From Tetrapyrgos nigripes (lineage: Eukaryota; Basidiomycota; Agaricomycetes; Agaricales; Campanellaceae): a stretch of 64,000 nt of DNA. Of the stretch, positions 11,100-22,676 are shown piece by piece (the first letter of the stretch is position 1; the number at the start of each line of letters is the position of its first letter). A program made the translations under genes and the position numbers. The notes beneath the pieces were generated by a model that was not told where the DNA came from, did no database searches, and saw nothing but the letters and a program-made list of their open reading frames with translations. The stretch is from NCBI GenBank assembly GCA_013368315.1, contig JAACJM010000188.1, positions 62,001 to 126,000 of the forward strand, given 5' to 3'.

Positions 11100-12925
11100 A
11101 CCTATAAGAGGCGAGGTGTCAGATAATACGGCGAAGAAGGTATTGTGAAATGAAATGTAAATAATAAAAAGAGGAAGAAGAAACTAGCGTCATTGCAGCA
11201 CACCTGGTCGACCTTCTGCTGCCCCAGGGTCGTTGCTGCATACTCATGCGGCCAGGTGTGCAACAACAACGATAGCAAAAGAGGAAAATAGGAGGACACT
11301 GACACCAAAACTTCCAATTCCTCATGATAGTGAAAAAATGGAGAACTCAGCTGTAATAAAGGTGATACAACGTTCGCAGAGCTTATTAGTATTGATATAG
11401 AGTAATGGTTAGAGTTTTGAACGCACCTGGGCCTTTTTGAGGATAGTACCACGGGGCGCGGGTCCATCCACAGGGATAACGGCAAGGAATAAGGACCTGG
11501 GAACGTTTTGATTGAGTTATAAGGGCCTTAAAATAAAAGATTACTGCCGGATAGAGAGAACGGCACAGTAAAAGGACTTACGGATTGGGTAGAAGTTGAA
11601 ATTGATGAAGTTGAGGCCTCTAACGGGTTACTCGAGACTGGAGTGTGCTAGAGGGTATCCGGAGAGCGCTATCCACCGGATATCCGTCTAGCATGTTAAT
11701 TTGAGGCGTGGGTTTGAGGAAAAGGCGGTGTCGAAGAGGAAGATGGTGATTATTGAGGTTTGAGGACGCGAAAGTGGTAGCAGCGCGTAGGTACAGACAG
11801 AAACGGATTCTGTCTGCATCACAACGAAACGAGTTCGTTTGTCCATCAAATGGTACCAAAACGGATTCAGATACCACAGTGGAACGGGGAAGTGGAACAG
11901 GGTCAGTGGTAGTACGACTCCGAGAGAAAGGAACGTTGCCTCGTGTTTGTTTGTCTACAGCCTTGGACAAAGGCTGTAGACAAACAATGCAAGACTCTTC
12001 GTCTCAACCACTCCGTTCTAAGGACTCCGTGTCCTTTGCTCATTGGCTTTAGGTCAATGGGTCTACATTCCGTGTCAACATTTAGACCCCCCTTCTAGTC
12101 GTTGTATTAACGCTTCGGTGAGTCTTAAACTTCAACTCATACTCTATATTGTCCCAATACCGAATGGTTATATTAATGGTTTACTATCCTGGCCTTCAGG
12201 ATTGTATTCGCACAGCGTCCTCCTACAACTTTCACTTCTCCTCTTCCGCTTTCATCAAGTTCCTAATGTTACTGTGTCATCCAGTGGACAGCAGTCCCTG
12301 GATAGCCCACCCTTTTACATTCGCATTTCAACTCAATGCTCAAGGGATTGAGTCTGTACAAAAATGCCGTCTATAGCGTCTCTAGCGCCCGTACTCTTCA
12401 GGTGGATATGTTATCCTTTTGTGATGGATCTGGTAGGCTTCGGGAAAGACGTCGTTGTTGAATGAGGCGTTGTGGGCTTGGGAGGGTTAGTGAGTGTTTC
12501 TCCATGTATTCCTCTGTCTATTTCTTTCTTTCTGACGCCAAGTCGGTGGACTCGGAGGGAGGTATATGGATACAGGTTATGGATATGCGCATTTAGTGGA
12601 TGGTTGAGGCTCAAGGTAGATGTTATTTGGTGTGGCGCTGAAGTCGGTGGACTCTGTTTGGGATAAAACAACGTAGGGTAGTAATAGTAGCGAAAAAGGT
12701 ACAGCGGGAGATTGAGGTGGAAGCTGCGTTGACAGACTGGTTACGAGTTGGCGCGGAAGTGGTGAGATCTCCTTAGCGGTAGCCTGCAAGTATTAGGGTT
12801 ACCCGTCAGTAGGAAGATGCCTTGGGAGAGAGTTTGGATGAGGAAGAGAATAGTTGGCGTTTTTTGTACGAGCAGAGCCAACCCACTATGACCATCGTGG
12901 GTCTCCCCATAAATTTAGATACCCG
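11100..12925 (-). repeat. Dispersed element R1, copy X
   Basis: Non-coding sequence sharing several blocks with 14640-16885: the region around 11380-11590 matches 14715-14935, the region around 12400-12510 matches 15920-16095, and both end with the motif CCCACTATGAnnATCGTGGG plus an AT-rich tail. A ~80 bp hairpin block at 11190-11271 (minus) is shared with 16303-16378 and 37988-38067. Boundaries are approximate and no protein is encoded. Confidence 0.5.
11947..11987. repeat. Perfect 18-bp hairpin
   Basis: TTGTTTGTCTACAGCCTT, a 5-nt spacer, then its exact reverse complement. It lies inside dispersed element R1 copy X. The corresponding place in copy Y (about 15410-15430) keeps a diverged form of the left arm. 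Confidence 0.85.
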
Positions 12926-14639
12926 AGGATCTTTCATCACAAGACGACAATCTACTTCGGATGTTGACCGGTTCTTTACTTGATTTTTCTTCTATCACAG
13001 GTTCTCGTCGCCAATGCAATTCTAGAGTCGGTACCCAATGTCCAAGTTTTCCGAGATTCTCTGCGGTGTATAAAGCTGTGGGCACAAAGTAGGTTCTTTC
13101 CCGAAGCAACTTTATTTGCTCTGCTGACTGTACTGCAGAGAGAGCTATATATTCTAATGTGAATGCTTTCTTCGGTGGTATAGCCTGGGTTATGCAAGAA
13201 TATCCACCGTCCGACTGAGTCGTATGCTGGATATACTTGCAAGCAAATCTTTGGTATTTTTGGCGTGTAAGTCGTTCACGCCATATCTAAAAAATTAACA
13301 AAATATTATTATTATACGATTCGGAACGGAACGAGGAGACTTATAAGTTGAATTCTCCAGGATGATTGAGCTTAGGTAGAGCCAGATGGTCGACGGTTCT
13401 GTGAGCCCAATATGCATGAAGGTGATATACATCCACCTGATCTCTTCGAGCCTATGTAAACCTCACCTGCACATTGCTAATGACAATAACTTAAGGACTT
13501 GAGTTCTATATAAAAGAACAGTGAAGAGGTGCTCGCCGAGTCGTTATAGGTAAACAATAGACTGTAAGATGGGATCTAATACGTACCTTAAGTGAGTAAA
13601 AGCAGCTATAAGACGCATCCAAGCGGGCCCAAGAGTACAAGGAGACGTGGCTTAGCATAAAGTCAGAGTGTGAACGAACAACAGTGTGGAGACTTGTAAG
13701 CTGAATTCTCCAGGACAATTGAGCTTGGGTAGAGCCGGATGGTCAACTCAGACAACGAAGAGGTTGAAGGTAAGTTAGAGTTGATGAGCCGTTGTGTCGG
13801 AATGCGCTTCCGTTCCAGTAGAACGGAATTCTTAAGTACCCTGAAGTTGGAACTTTTATTAGTAGATACAAGAACAACCACTTGAATCTAAGTAGAAGTG
13901 CTCTAATCCTTCCCTCGTGCCCGTACCAATGCTAATTGAAACAAGTCGAAATCAAAATTCCGCACCCACATAATCCCAGATCGAAATCCAAAACCCCAAA
14001 ACCCAAATCCGACCTGCAATCCACGTCCACGGAACCCGCCAGCAGCACCTCTAACCTCCATGCATCCGCACCGTCTCACTGCGCCGGTCTTCCTTCTTGC
14101 TCCTGCTATTCCTCGCCTTACGGTCATTCCGGAGGGGACATACAAGGAGAGGGAAAAAAAAACCGCAACACTCACCACGACCACAATCTCATTTCTCTCG
14201 TCCCACTCAGCCAACGGCTTTCCAAAAATGTGAAAACAAACTTATCTTCGGAATCGGCGATGATGGCCTTGGTCGCCACATGCGCTATCTAGAGCAACCT
14301 ATAGACAGTAGCCCAATGAAAGCTAGAAGGTCGTAGTAGACTGACTGACGGCTGAAACGGTTTCGATGAAGGACATGGATAATACTGGACGACAACGAGC
14401 TGTTTGACAGAGGGTTTTGGTCGCGGATAAGTTGCGTTGAGCCCGATACTACAAGAAAACGAAGATTAGAGACGATGGACAGCTGTACACGCACACATTC
14501 CACACACCTTTTGTATCTTAAAGCCTATCTCAGAGCCTTTGTCGTTAACTCTATCCATATGACTTGCTTTGCAGACAAAACCCAGAGCACAAGGAACTCA
14601 GTAAAGTTGATACGAGCGGTGATGCTCGCAAGGATATCC
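12926..14639. other. Intergenic with a direct repeat pair
   Basis: No gene recognised. A ~62 bp sequence (GAATTCTCCAGGA core) at 13338-13400 recurs diverged at 13687-13748 in the same orientation, about 350 bp apart. The remainder holds short open frames without support. Confidence 0.4.
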
Positions 14640-16885
14640 TAGATGTCGATGACTTGGAGGTGGTGACGGTGGAGCAGCAGAGAGGGAGGAGCGCTAAATA
14701 ACATTAAGAGAGCCTTTTTTATCATTGATATAGAATGTTGGTAGCGATTTAAGACTCACCTGGGCCTTAATGCGAGTAAAATAGATAGTACCACAAAGCG
14801 CGGGTTGCCTCACAGCGAGAACGGCAATGAATAAAGACATGGGAGTGATTTAATCAGGTTCTGGGCACCTAAAAATGAAAGATTATGCTTGGATAGATGG
14901 AACAGCCGAGCAGAAAGACGTACAGGTTGAGGGGAGGAATGATCTTGAGTCTCGTGAATTTGGTTTTGTGCGCCCTGGGCGTTGACGGTTTGGCGGGAAA
15001 TACAACCCGAATACTCAACTAGAATGTTTTTGAAGCTTGGAGGTGCGTAGAACTGAGCAGAGAGCCAATTAGAATGGTGGTGTTGGGGAGAGGAAGGCAA
15101 GTAAGGGGAACATTGAGTTACCAGTGGGTATTCGGAGACTGCTGTTGACCGGATATTGTTTGGTGGTCTTGAGGAAGAGGGCGGCTAGTGTTAGAACGTC
15201 CCAAGCGTTGGTGAAGCTTTGGACATCCCAGATGTAGACCGAGTAGAAAGAGCAACGAAACAAATTCGTTTGGCCCAGCCAAAACGAAGCAAATTCATCT
15301 GGAACGGTACAGAAACAAATTCGGGTACCATGAGTGAGGAAAGGAAGGAACTCTGGCACAGTGTGGCCAGTGGAAGATGGGAGTAAAGAAGAAAGACAAC
15401 GCGTTGTTTACTTGTTTACCTACAGCCTTAACAAATACAACGCGTCATATCTTTCCTTCTTACTCTCATGTTCCCCCGGCAATTCGGTCGTCTTTTACTC
15501 ACTAGCGGTATCCGAATTTGTTTCGTTCACAACTCCGCAATTTCGACGTCTAGACTTCTTGCTCATGCTGCTTGGCTCGTTTCACTCCAATCCTCACTAT
15601 CTCACCGTCATCTTTCATTCAGGTGGCCCAAGAATTGATTTCAAACCCCTGGAAAGTCCTAAACCTGGCCGTTCATTTTATGCGTATACCCGCCATCTGT
15701 CCTAACTGCTGTGTGGACCGTTCTTCAGCTTCAGGTGCGTTCTTTATTGAATTGAATGCTCTATATTACTATTCTACCCTCGGTTGCAGCTGGTCATATT
15801 ACAAAGGGTGGGGAACGGTCGAGTTTGACGGAGGTTGAGGGCTAGGCCAAAGTGGCCGTGGACTAGCCTTCATTCCTCCATCTTAACCCGAACACAAATG
15901 TAGTGAGTCCGAGGCGGACACACCTGTTGGGCTGGATTTGGTTTCGGGAGATAGTCGTTGAATGAGGTGTTGAGGGATGGAGGGGATACCAAGAGTTTGA
16001 GAGAGGATGAATGGATAGCTGTCACGAACAGTGGGAAGAGAGGAATTAGACTGTTTGGTGAGTGTTTTTTCGCATTTTTTCCATGTATTTATACGGGGCT
16101 GACCTTTGCTACGTGCTCGCATACCCCGTTCTCCACTCAACGTCCTTTCTCCGCTCTCCGATACCGTTTCTCTAAGACTTAGGGTCACTTGCTTGTTGAC
16201 TTGGGGTCAACATGTCGGTTCGACTCAGGAGTGCTGGGTGGTGGGATTGGTGCTAGATCAGTCTGCAACGCAGCAGTACAGGTGAGTTCTCTCATCTTTC
16301 ACCATTGTAGCACACCTGGACCCAGAAGTATGCAGCAACGACCGCGGGGCAGCAGAAGGTGGTGCGGGTGTGCTGCAATAACGTTAGTCCTGTTCGGTTT
16401 ATTTCCTTTCCTCTATTTACATTTTCAAAGACTCATAACCCATCTGTTCGACAGATTCTACTTATGGCACGCCTTTCAGTCCACGGTTCAGTCCTCGTCA
16501 ACGCAGCACTAATGCGATTGACACCGTCACCGACTCATTGGCATGTCTTCCCTCATCTCGCTGTACCCTACCATCTCACATCTTCAGCGTCGGCATGTAC
16601 CGTGTACAATACGACACCGCCGAGGAGTAACAGGCGGTGGTTGCTTTTAACATTTTCTCCGTCAAGTCTTCTTTTTGGCTCAATGGATGTTCTTGATGAT
16701 GAAGTAGATATCACGGAACAGAGTAACCAGTGAGGGATTATCATTTTTCGGGGTTTCTAAAGTGAAAATTGAGACGCCCACAGGTAAATAGCAAGAAATA
16801 TCCACCTCGATCGCTTTGAGTAAAAATAATATAACAAGTCCCACTATGAGGATCGTGGGTCCCCCAATTAATTTAGATATAATTT
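14640..16885. repeat. Dispersed element R1, copy Y
   Basis: Shares blocks with 11100-12925 as listed there and ends at 16838-16880 with CCCACTATGAGGATCGTGGG and an AT-rich tail. The hairpin block is at 16303-16378 (plus). No intact coding region. Boundaries are approximate. Confidence 0.5.
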
Positions 16886-17723
16886 CTTTCGACCAGGTCG
16901 TACACTGATTAGATCGGATCTAAGACGCAACCTTGAGCGAGTGCGGAATGGATAGATCATTACTCGCCTAATAAGTACTTGAAGACGCGAAATAGATATA
17001 CCGGTGGCATAACGCAGAGAACCCATATTTGAATCCCGGCAATAATTGGTTTGAACCAAGTGGTACACTGATCAGGTGGATCTAATGGGACCTACGATGG
17101 TCATAGTACGAAGACCAGAAAGTTTGGCCTAAGCATGATTTGAATATCACTTGTCTTGAGTGAACACCAGGTCCACACGTCCAAGACGTCCACACATCCG
17201 AGTGTCCAAGTGTCCAAGACACCTCCAAGAAATTCCCCAAATCTTTTTAACAGCCAGTCAATCAAACTTGTCGGCCAGTATTCATGAATGGTATTAACTG
17301 TCTACTTCCTAGTACATGAAGATTACTACCTAGGTGAACAGTGGTAAAAAGGAATGGATATGGTATTGGGCGGCAGAGTAAATGGGGACATGTACAAGTG
17401 GTAGGGCTATAACGCTAGATTGTCTTGCACAATGGTCATTGTGGCTTTTTGCCTTTCCCCTGTCAGGTTCTTGCCTTCCGCTCGTCCGTTTGCCTCCAGC
17501 GTTCAAATCCGGCTTCTCCAGGTCAAAGTCCTTCCCGCACATGTACCATATTATCCTAACCCTACACAGCCACTGACATGACCCCATGTCAGATCCCTTA
17601 TAGGGGTAGAGCTGTTATTCGACGTAGAATCCTGATAGCTTTAATTCAGCTGGGAAAACAATAAAGCAGGGTTATTTTCACTCACCTACAGAGAAGAAAC
17701 CTCACACGCAATACCTTCCTCCT
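16886..17723. other. Intergenic; inverted end motif and tRNA-like fragment
   Basis: At 17089-17112 (GGGACCTACGATGGTCATAG) lies an inverted copy of the R1 end motif found at 16839, about 250 bp away. Between them a ~30 bp segment (GTACACTGAT core) occurs twice, at 16899 and 17062. At 17390-17445 a stretch resembles a tRNA D-arm (AAGTGGTAGGGC) followed by the 16-bp near-palindrome CACAATGGTCATTGTG at 17428-17443. No gene recognised. Confidence 0.35.
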
Positions 17724-18059
17724 TGTTCAGCTTTCCTGGTTCCATGTCAGAGATAATACTATGAGTACACGCTGAGTACTCAGAAGCTCACACCGTAAGA
17801 GCAGTGAGAACGACTGATATTCAGTAAGACTACAGTACCTGTCAGAGATAATACTATGAGTACACGCTGAGTACTGTAGACTATTATGAGTACAATATAC
17901 ACAGATATTGACGAATGAATACATACCTCAGAAGCTCACACCGTAAGAGCAGTGAGAACGACTGAGGATGATTACATGATGTGATAGCAATCCATATGGA
18001 GAATAATTGAATGAAGGAAATAAACGGAACGCCACAAGGAGGAATTCGCTTCTCCAACA
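17724..18059 (-). mobile_element. 3' LTR of the Ty1/Copia element
   Basis: On the minus strand the polyprotein stop is followed by a purine tract (CAGGGGGAG, 18060-18069) and then TGTTGGAG..., the expected LTR start at 18059. The other end is set at 17724 because it gives TGTT...AACA termini; this is an inference. Two segments are duplicated inside: a ~38 bp piece at 17745 and 17839, and a ~38 bp piece at 17780 and 17929. No matching LTR is present upstream of the polyprotein. Confidence 0.6.
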
Positions 18060-18080
18060 CTCCCCCTGAGTTCCGACATC

Positions 18081-21000
18081 CTAGTCCATAGTTAATCCTA
18101 GTTCTTTTGCAAATTTTTCGACTGCGGGACGAGACAGGGACTTTGTCATCAGATCTGCAATATTTTCTTTGCCGGAGATGTGTTCAAAACGAATTTCGTT
18201 ATTGCGGACAGAATCGCGGATCCACGCCCATGCAGTATCGAAATGTTTCGTCCTAGCGTGCTTCGTAGTGGCCTGCGTAAGGGAGATAGAGCTTGTGTTG
18301 TCGACATAGATAACAAAGGGATATTCTCTTTCCAACTCGACACCCTTTAGAAATTTCCACATCCATTTCGCTTGTTTTCCAGCATTCACTAATGCTACAT
18401 ATTCGGCTTCCGTTGTTGATAAAGCGACCGTTCGTTGTTTTGAAGAATTCCATGATACCGCTGCATCCGCTACTTTGAACACGTATCCCATCGTTGATTT
18501 CCGGGTTGCTTGACTGTTCTCTTCTTTGATATCTGCGTGTGAAGCATCGGCATATCCGATAGGCTTCAATTTATCAGGATCTCCTTCACGGCGTCGACGG
18601 TATGTCAATTTGTACTTGATTGTGGCTTTGAGGTACGCGAGAAGGTGCATTCCGGAAGCCCAATGAATAGGACGAGGATCATTCGCATAGCGTTGCAAAA
18701 GTGCGACCGAAAATGTAATATCAGGCCGAGTACCTTGGCTGATGTGATTCAAACATCCCAGTAAACCTGGATAATCCTTATCGAGCATGAATAGTTTATC
18801 GGCAGGTGGTATAGGAATAGGTTGTGAATCAACGAATTCGATTCCAGGTGACAACGGAGTGTATTTTGGCGTCGCGTTTGTCATTCCGAACCTTTCAATA
18901 GTATTTTCGATCAGAGTATGTTGGTGAATTGAAATATCACCAGTGCTGGAATCCTTCCGAACTGTCATTCCCAAAATAACATCTGGTTCCCCATAATCTC
19001 TGAATTCGTACAACCTTCCAATCTCCTCCCTGACTCGTTTACCATCCTTCACACTCGACGAAACTCCAGTGATGTCATCGGTGTACGTCGCAGTTATAGT
19101 GTATCCATCGTTAGTACGTCGAAATCGAATACATGGGTCTGCAGGATTTGACCGAAATCCCATCTTTCGCCACGATTCGTCGAGCATACGATACCAGTTA
19201 TTCCCTGCATCCATAGTACCATAAATGTTTATGTTCATCATCAAAACTGTTTCGGTTCCATCTCGTAAGTCATATTGGCCTTCGAATCCTTCGGGTAGTC
19301 TCAGGTAATTAATACCCTGAGGTTTCGCATTGAGGTATGCACCGGTGAAGTCTCCAGACCACAGATCAAGTCCTTCATAAGCAGCAATAGCGATTGCAAG
19401 GCGTTCGGATTCGTAACGAGCAACAATTGACCAGGTATCATTGTAATGAATACCTTTGACTTGGTCATATCCTCTGACAACAAGTCGTGCTCGTCTTTCC
19501 GTTATTTTTCCGTCTCCGTCCAATCGCAATGCATATACCCATCGCATCGTAATGACTTTGATGTTTGCGGGTCGTTGCACTGGTGTAAAAGCCTTTCGGT
19601 TATTCAAACGTGAAATCTCCTTCTCCATAGCGGGTACCCAAAGATCTGGTCGCTGCATAGCTTCTCCATATGAGCTAGGAACCCAAGTATTTTCGGGTTC
19701 AAGAATAAATGATTCGGTTTTCGCTTCATGTGCAGCTGGCGTGTCAACTTCTTCATCAATTTCAGGCAGGATAGGATATTCCGTAGTCCAATCCTCTCCT
19801 CTACGCTCAGCTTCAGCCTCTCGTTCTTGATATTCCCGAGATTGTATTAGACGTTGGCTGATATCACCAGTGCGAGTTGATCGACGTGTCGGTTCATTAC
19901 CCCATATTTCAGCTTGGGTCGGTCGGGTGCGAGGAGCTCTAGGAGCTGCAGGAACAGGTGGAATAATATCATGGGCTTTGATTTGGTGTGGTGGTGTACT
20001 AGGAGGTTCTGGAGAAGCCAGACCGGACGTGTCTGATGATGAATCATGTGATTGTGGCAGTGATGGTAATGCGGCTTTTGGAGTTGGAACCAAGAATGAT
20101 AAGTCCTCACTCTCCCCCTCAACTTCAGAGGCCCATCGTCCTTCACCTTCAACAAATACTGCATCTCTGGACCGAATTACTTCATCAGATCCATCAACCT
20201 TGAATAATTTCGCACCACGGCCCTCATACCCAACGAATTGACATTTTATAGCACGGACATCCAATTTGCTATGTCCATGTTCCGCTGGGATATGTACGTA
20301 TGCGATGCATCCCCATACACGCAAATGATCCACATTTTGTTTCTTTCCAGTCCACTTCTCCTCTGGAATCTCATTCCCATGTGAACTAGGAAACAAATTG
20401 CCGACATATGTTGCCGCCATCCAAGCTGATGCCCACCATCTTCCGCCAAGATTTGCTTCGTTCAGTAGTGTTCGGGTAGCTGCGGTGAGAATACCTATGG
20501 CGCATTCTGCTAGTCCGTTGGACGAAGAAGAGTATGTGGCGGAAAATTCGTGAATGATACCATGTTGTTTGAACCAATCAATCCAAAGGTTGGAACGGAA
20601 TTCTGGTGCGTTATCCGTTCGTATCCTTTTCAATCTATGGTTCGTTTGACGCTCCGCCACAGTTTTCATTTCGTTCAATGATTGTAGAGTTGTTTCCGCC
20701 GTTCGATTTTTTAGACAGTCCGACATTCTCTTTGCTGTCCCTGCATCCACAACAACCATCGCATACAGACATCCACCAACTGAAGGAATTCTTGATGGTC
20801 CCCATATGTCCAGTACCCATAAATCCAACGGATCTGTAACCACTTCTGTGCTGTCTGGATATGGTTCCTTTTTTGATTTTGCAAGTATGCAAGGTTCGCA
20901 TCGTGGAAGACGAACTCGGTATGTGGTAAGCTTTAAACCATCAAGTAACTTTGAACCTTTGCTGATCCTATCGTTGTTGATATGTCCTCCCCGTCGATGC

Positions 21001-22370
21001 CACAATTTGTGTTCGAGCACATCACGTTGGGTGAGAAATGCTGCTGTCATCGTCTGGACTACTGGAATGTGAACAATGGTCGCATTGTTGATGATGTATA
21101 GACCATCAGTGAGTTTCCCTTCCATTACTTCTTCCTTCTTTGCAGTCATAATCACAATCCTGCCTCCACCAATCGTCATAAAGTAACCCTGAGCGTCAAG
21201 TGTTCCAATTGAAATGAGATTTGACGAAATCTCTGGCGCATGAAGAACGTTTCGCAATGTGAGTATGTGTTCGGTCCCTTTGTGAATTATGTGAATCCTG
21301 ACATCACCACGTCCAACAATTTCGAAGTTTGTTCCTTTTCTCGACGACGATCCCAAAGAACCCTTTTCCGATACATATGTAATGAATGCATCACGGTCAT
21401 GAAAGAAATGGTTCGTGGCACCAGTATCAGCAAGAATACGATTATTTGATAAATGATTGGTGCTTGACAAGTTTTTCGCGACTAGAATTTCTGAAGATAG
21501 TGCGAAATATTTAGGTTCGCTTGTCGTTGTATTGTTGGCACTTGGCAAAGGTGCATCCCTTTTCCCTTTCCACCATTTCGGGTACTGACCCTGCTTTCCT
21601 CCCCCTAACTTGAAACAATCATCAATAACATATCCAACTCCTTTGCAATTTGGATTTGTGCATTTCAAATCCGGATTAGCAGGTCCTCGTCTCATTCGGT
21701 TGCCATTGGATTGGACGTTCGCTAACTGGGCTTGGAGTTGCTTCACTTCGGCTTGGACTGCAGCAATAGAGTCTAACCCAGTTGTATTCGTCCCATCACC
21801 TCCGGTCTGCAAACGAACATATTCCTGGAGTCGATTGGCAGCGACATTGAAATTAGTTTCGCCTAGAAGATTACCGGTGATGATGTTCCATTCTGGAGTA
21901 CGAGGGAAGGAATCGATGAATTTGGTAAGGAATTGGGTTTCCGAAATCACCGCACCAAAATCGGTAGCTTCTTTTCGAAGTTGGCGAAATTTCTCGACGT
22001 AACCGCCTTCACCAGTGATCTTCCCTCCAGTGTATCGACAGGAATTGAATGCATCTTCTTTTCGTTGCCTGGCGAGTGGAGATACAGCTTGGTATTCCTG
22101 CTGTAAGTGTGACCAAAGTTCATACGAGTTCTGTCCTGACGGAAATGCATAGGAATCTGGATTTTTGATATTGCTCCAGATTGTTAGATATGCAACAGGT
22201 TCGCGAATCATGTATTCGAGTCGGGAAGGATTCGGGTTGTTAACGGCTGTTGGTGTCATGGACTGGGCACTGGGCACTGGTTCGTTGCTCAACGAAAGCT
22301 TGATGGAGAATTTGCGAGTCTGCCGAGATGTCAGAATAGGATATATTCTCCCGGTATACGAAAAATGCAA
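18081..22370 (-). CDS. Ty1/Copia Gag-Pol polyprotein, open but 5'-truncated
   Basis: A single open frame of 1429 codons; the first ATG is at 22259, giving about 1392 aa. Domains in order: the C-terminal half of Gag (LWSHLQQEYQ), a degenerate Cys-rich knuckle (CTNPNC), protease (ILADTGATNHF), integrase with HHCC-like start (HRRGGH...CEPC) and core Asp/Asp/Glu region (LDIWGP, RTDNAPEF, NGLAECAIG), reverse transcriptase (RARLVVRGYDQ, TYTDDITG) and RNase H (YADASHAD, STTEAEYVAL, KHFDTAWAW). Integrase before RT places it in Copia. Gag lacks its usual first ~70 residues, and no PBS or 5' LTR is seen, so mobility is doubtful. TYTDD replaces the usual YVDD. Confidence 0.9.
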   Translation of the reverse strand: MHFSYTGRIYPILTSRQTRKFSIKLSLSNEPVPSAQSMTPTAVNNPNPSRLEYMIREPVAYLTIWSNIKNPDSYAFPSGQNSYELWSHLQQEYQAVSPLARQRKEDAFNSCRYTGGKITGEGGYVEKFRQLRKEATDFGAVISETQFLTKFIDSFPRTPEWNIITGNLLGETNFNVAANRLQEYVRLQTGGDGTNTTGLDSIAAVQAEVKQLQAQLANVQSNGNRMRRGPANPDLKCTNPNCKGVGYVIDDCFKLGGGKQGQYPKWWKGKRDAPLPSANNTTTSEPKYFALSSEILVAKNLSSTNHLSNNRILADTGATNHFFHDRDAFITYVSEKGSLGSSSRKGTNFEIVGRGDVRIHIIHKGTEHILTLRNVLHAPEISSNLISIGTLDAQGYFMTIGGGRIVIMTAKKEEVMEGKLTDGLYIINNATIVHIPVVQTMTAAFLTQRDVLEHKLWHRRGGHINNDRISKGSKLLDGLKLTTYRVRLPRCEPCILAKSKKEPYPDSTEVVTDPLDLWVLDIWGPSRIPSVGGCLYAMVVVDAGTAKRMSDCLKNRTAETTLQSLNEMKTVAERQTNHRLKRIRTDNAPEFRSNLWIDWFKQHGIIHEFSATYSSSSNGLAECAIGILTAATRTLLNEANLGGRWWASAWMAATYVGNLFPSSHGNEIPEEKWTGKKQNVDHLRVWGCIAYVHIPAEHGHSKLDVRAIKCQFVGYEGRGAKLFKVDGSDEVIRSRDAVFVEGEGRWASEVEGESEDLSFLVPTPKAALPSLPQSHDSSSDTSGLASPEPPSTPPHQIKAHDIIPPVPAAPRAPRTRPTQAEIWGNEPTRRSTRTGDISQRLIQSREYQEREAEAERRGEDWTTEYPILPEIDEEVDTPAAHEAKTESFILEPENTWVPSSYGEAMQRPDLWVPAMEKEISRLNNRKAFTPVQRPANIKVITMRWVYALRLDGDGKITERRARLVVRGYDQVKGIHYNDTWSIVARYESERLAIAIAAYEGLDLWSGDFTGAYLNAKPQGINYLRLPEGFEGQYDLRDGTETVLMMNINIYGTMDAGNNWYRMLDESWRKMGFRSNPADPCIRFRRTNDGYTITATYTDDITGVSSSVKDGKRVREEIGRLYEFRDYGEPDVILGMTVRKDSSTGDISIHQHTLIENTIERFGMTNATPKYTPLSPGIEFVDSQPIPIPPADKLFMLDKDYPGLLGCLNHISQGTRPDITFSVALLQRYANDPRPIHWASGMHLLAYLKATIKYKLTYRRRREGDPDKLKPIGYADASHADIKEENSQATRKSTMGYVFKVADAAVSWNSSKQRTVALSTTEAEYVALVNAGKQAKWMWKFLKGVELEREYPFVIYVDNTSSISLTQATTKHARTKHFDTAWAWIRDSVRNNEIRFEHISGKENIADLMTKSLSRPAVEKFAKELGLTMD

Positions 22371-22676
22371 TCATTTAGGCTCACAATAAGACTCTTCAGG
22401 ACGGTCAGGTCGAGCGGAAACAAAAGCAACGCGCGATGGCATTGAGGCTTGGGAAAGAACTATACAGGGGGCTTACTCAGAAACTCGAGTCTAGACTCCG
22501 GTTATACCGGCTACTTTCAAATATGTAAATATGTTCCCAGGATACGATAAGTGCAACCATTTGAGCTCACAATAAGACTCGTCCTATAAATAGGACTCGT
22601 AACTCCCTCGTGCAACTAGACAGTGCCTGTACGAGGTAAATTAACGGTATCTAGCTACTGCTTATATGCTAAGTCC
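22371..22676. other. Junction region between Copia element and 1-kb repeat
   Basis: A ~45 bp segment at 22350-22395 (core CTCACAATAAGACTC) recurs diverged at 22535-22583. The first copy overlaps the 5' edge of the Copia open frame, so the truncation breakpoint lies inside or beside a duplicated flank. No gene. Confidence 0.5.

Noticed and set aside
17390..17520. Intron-containing tRNA (D-arm-like at 17398, TTCAAATCC at 17503)
   Set aside because: The two boxes are over 100 bp apart and no acceptor or anticodon stem can be formed.
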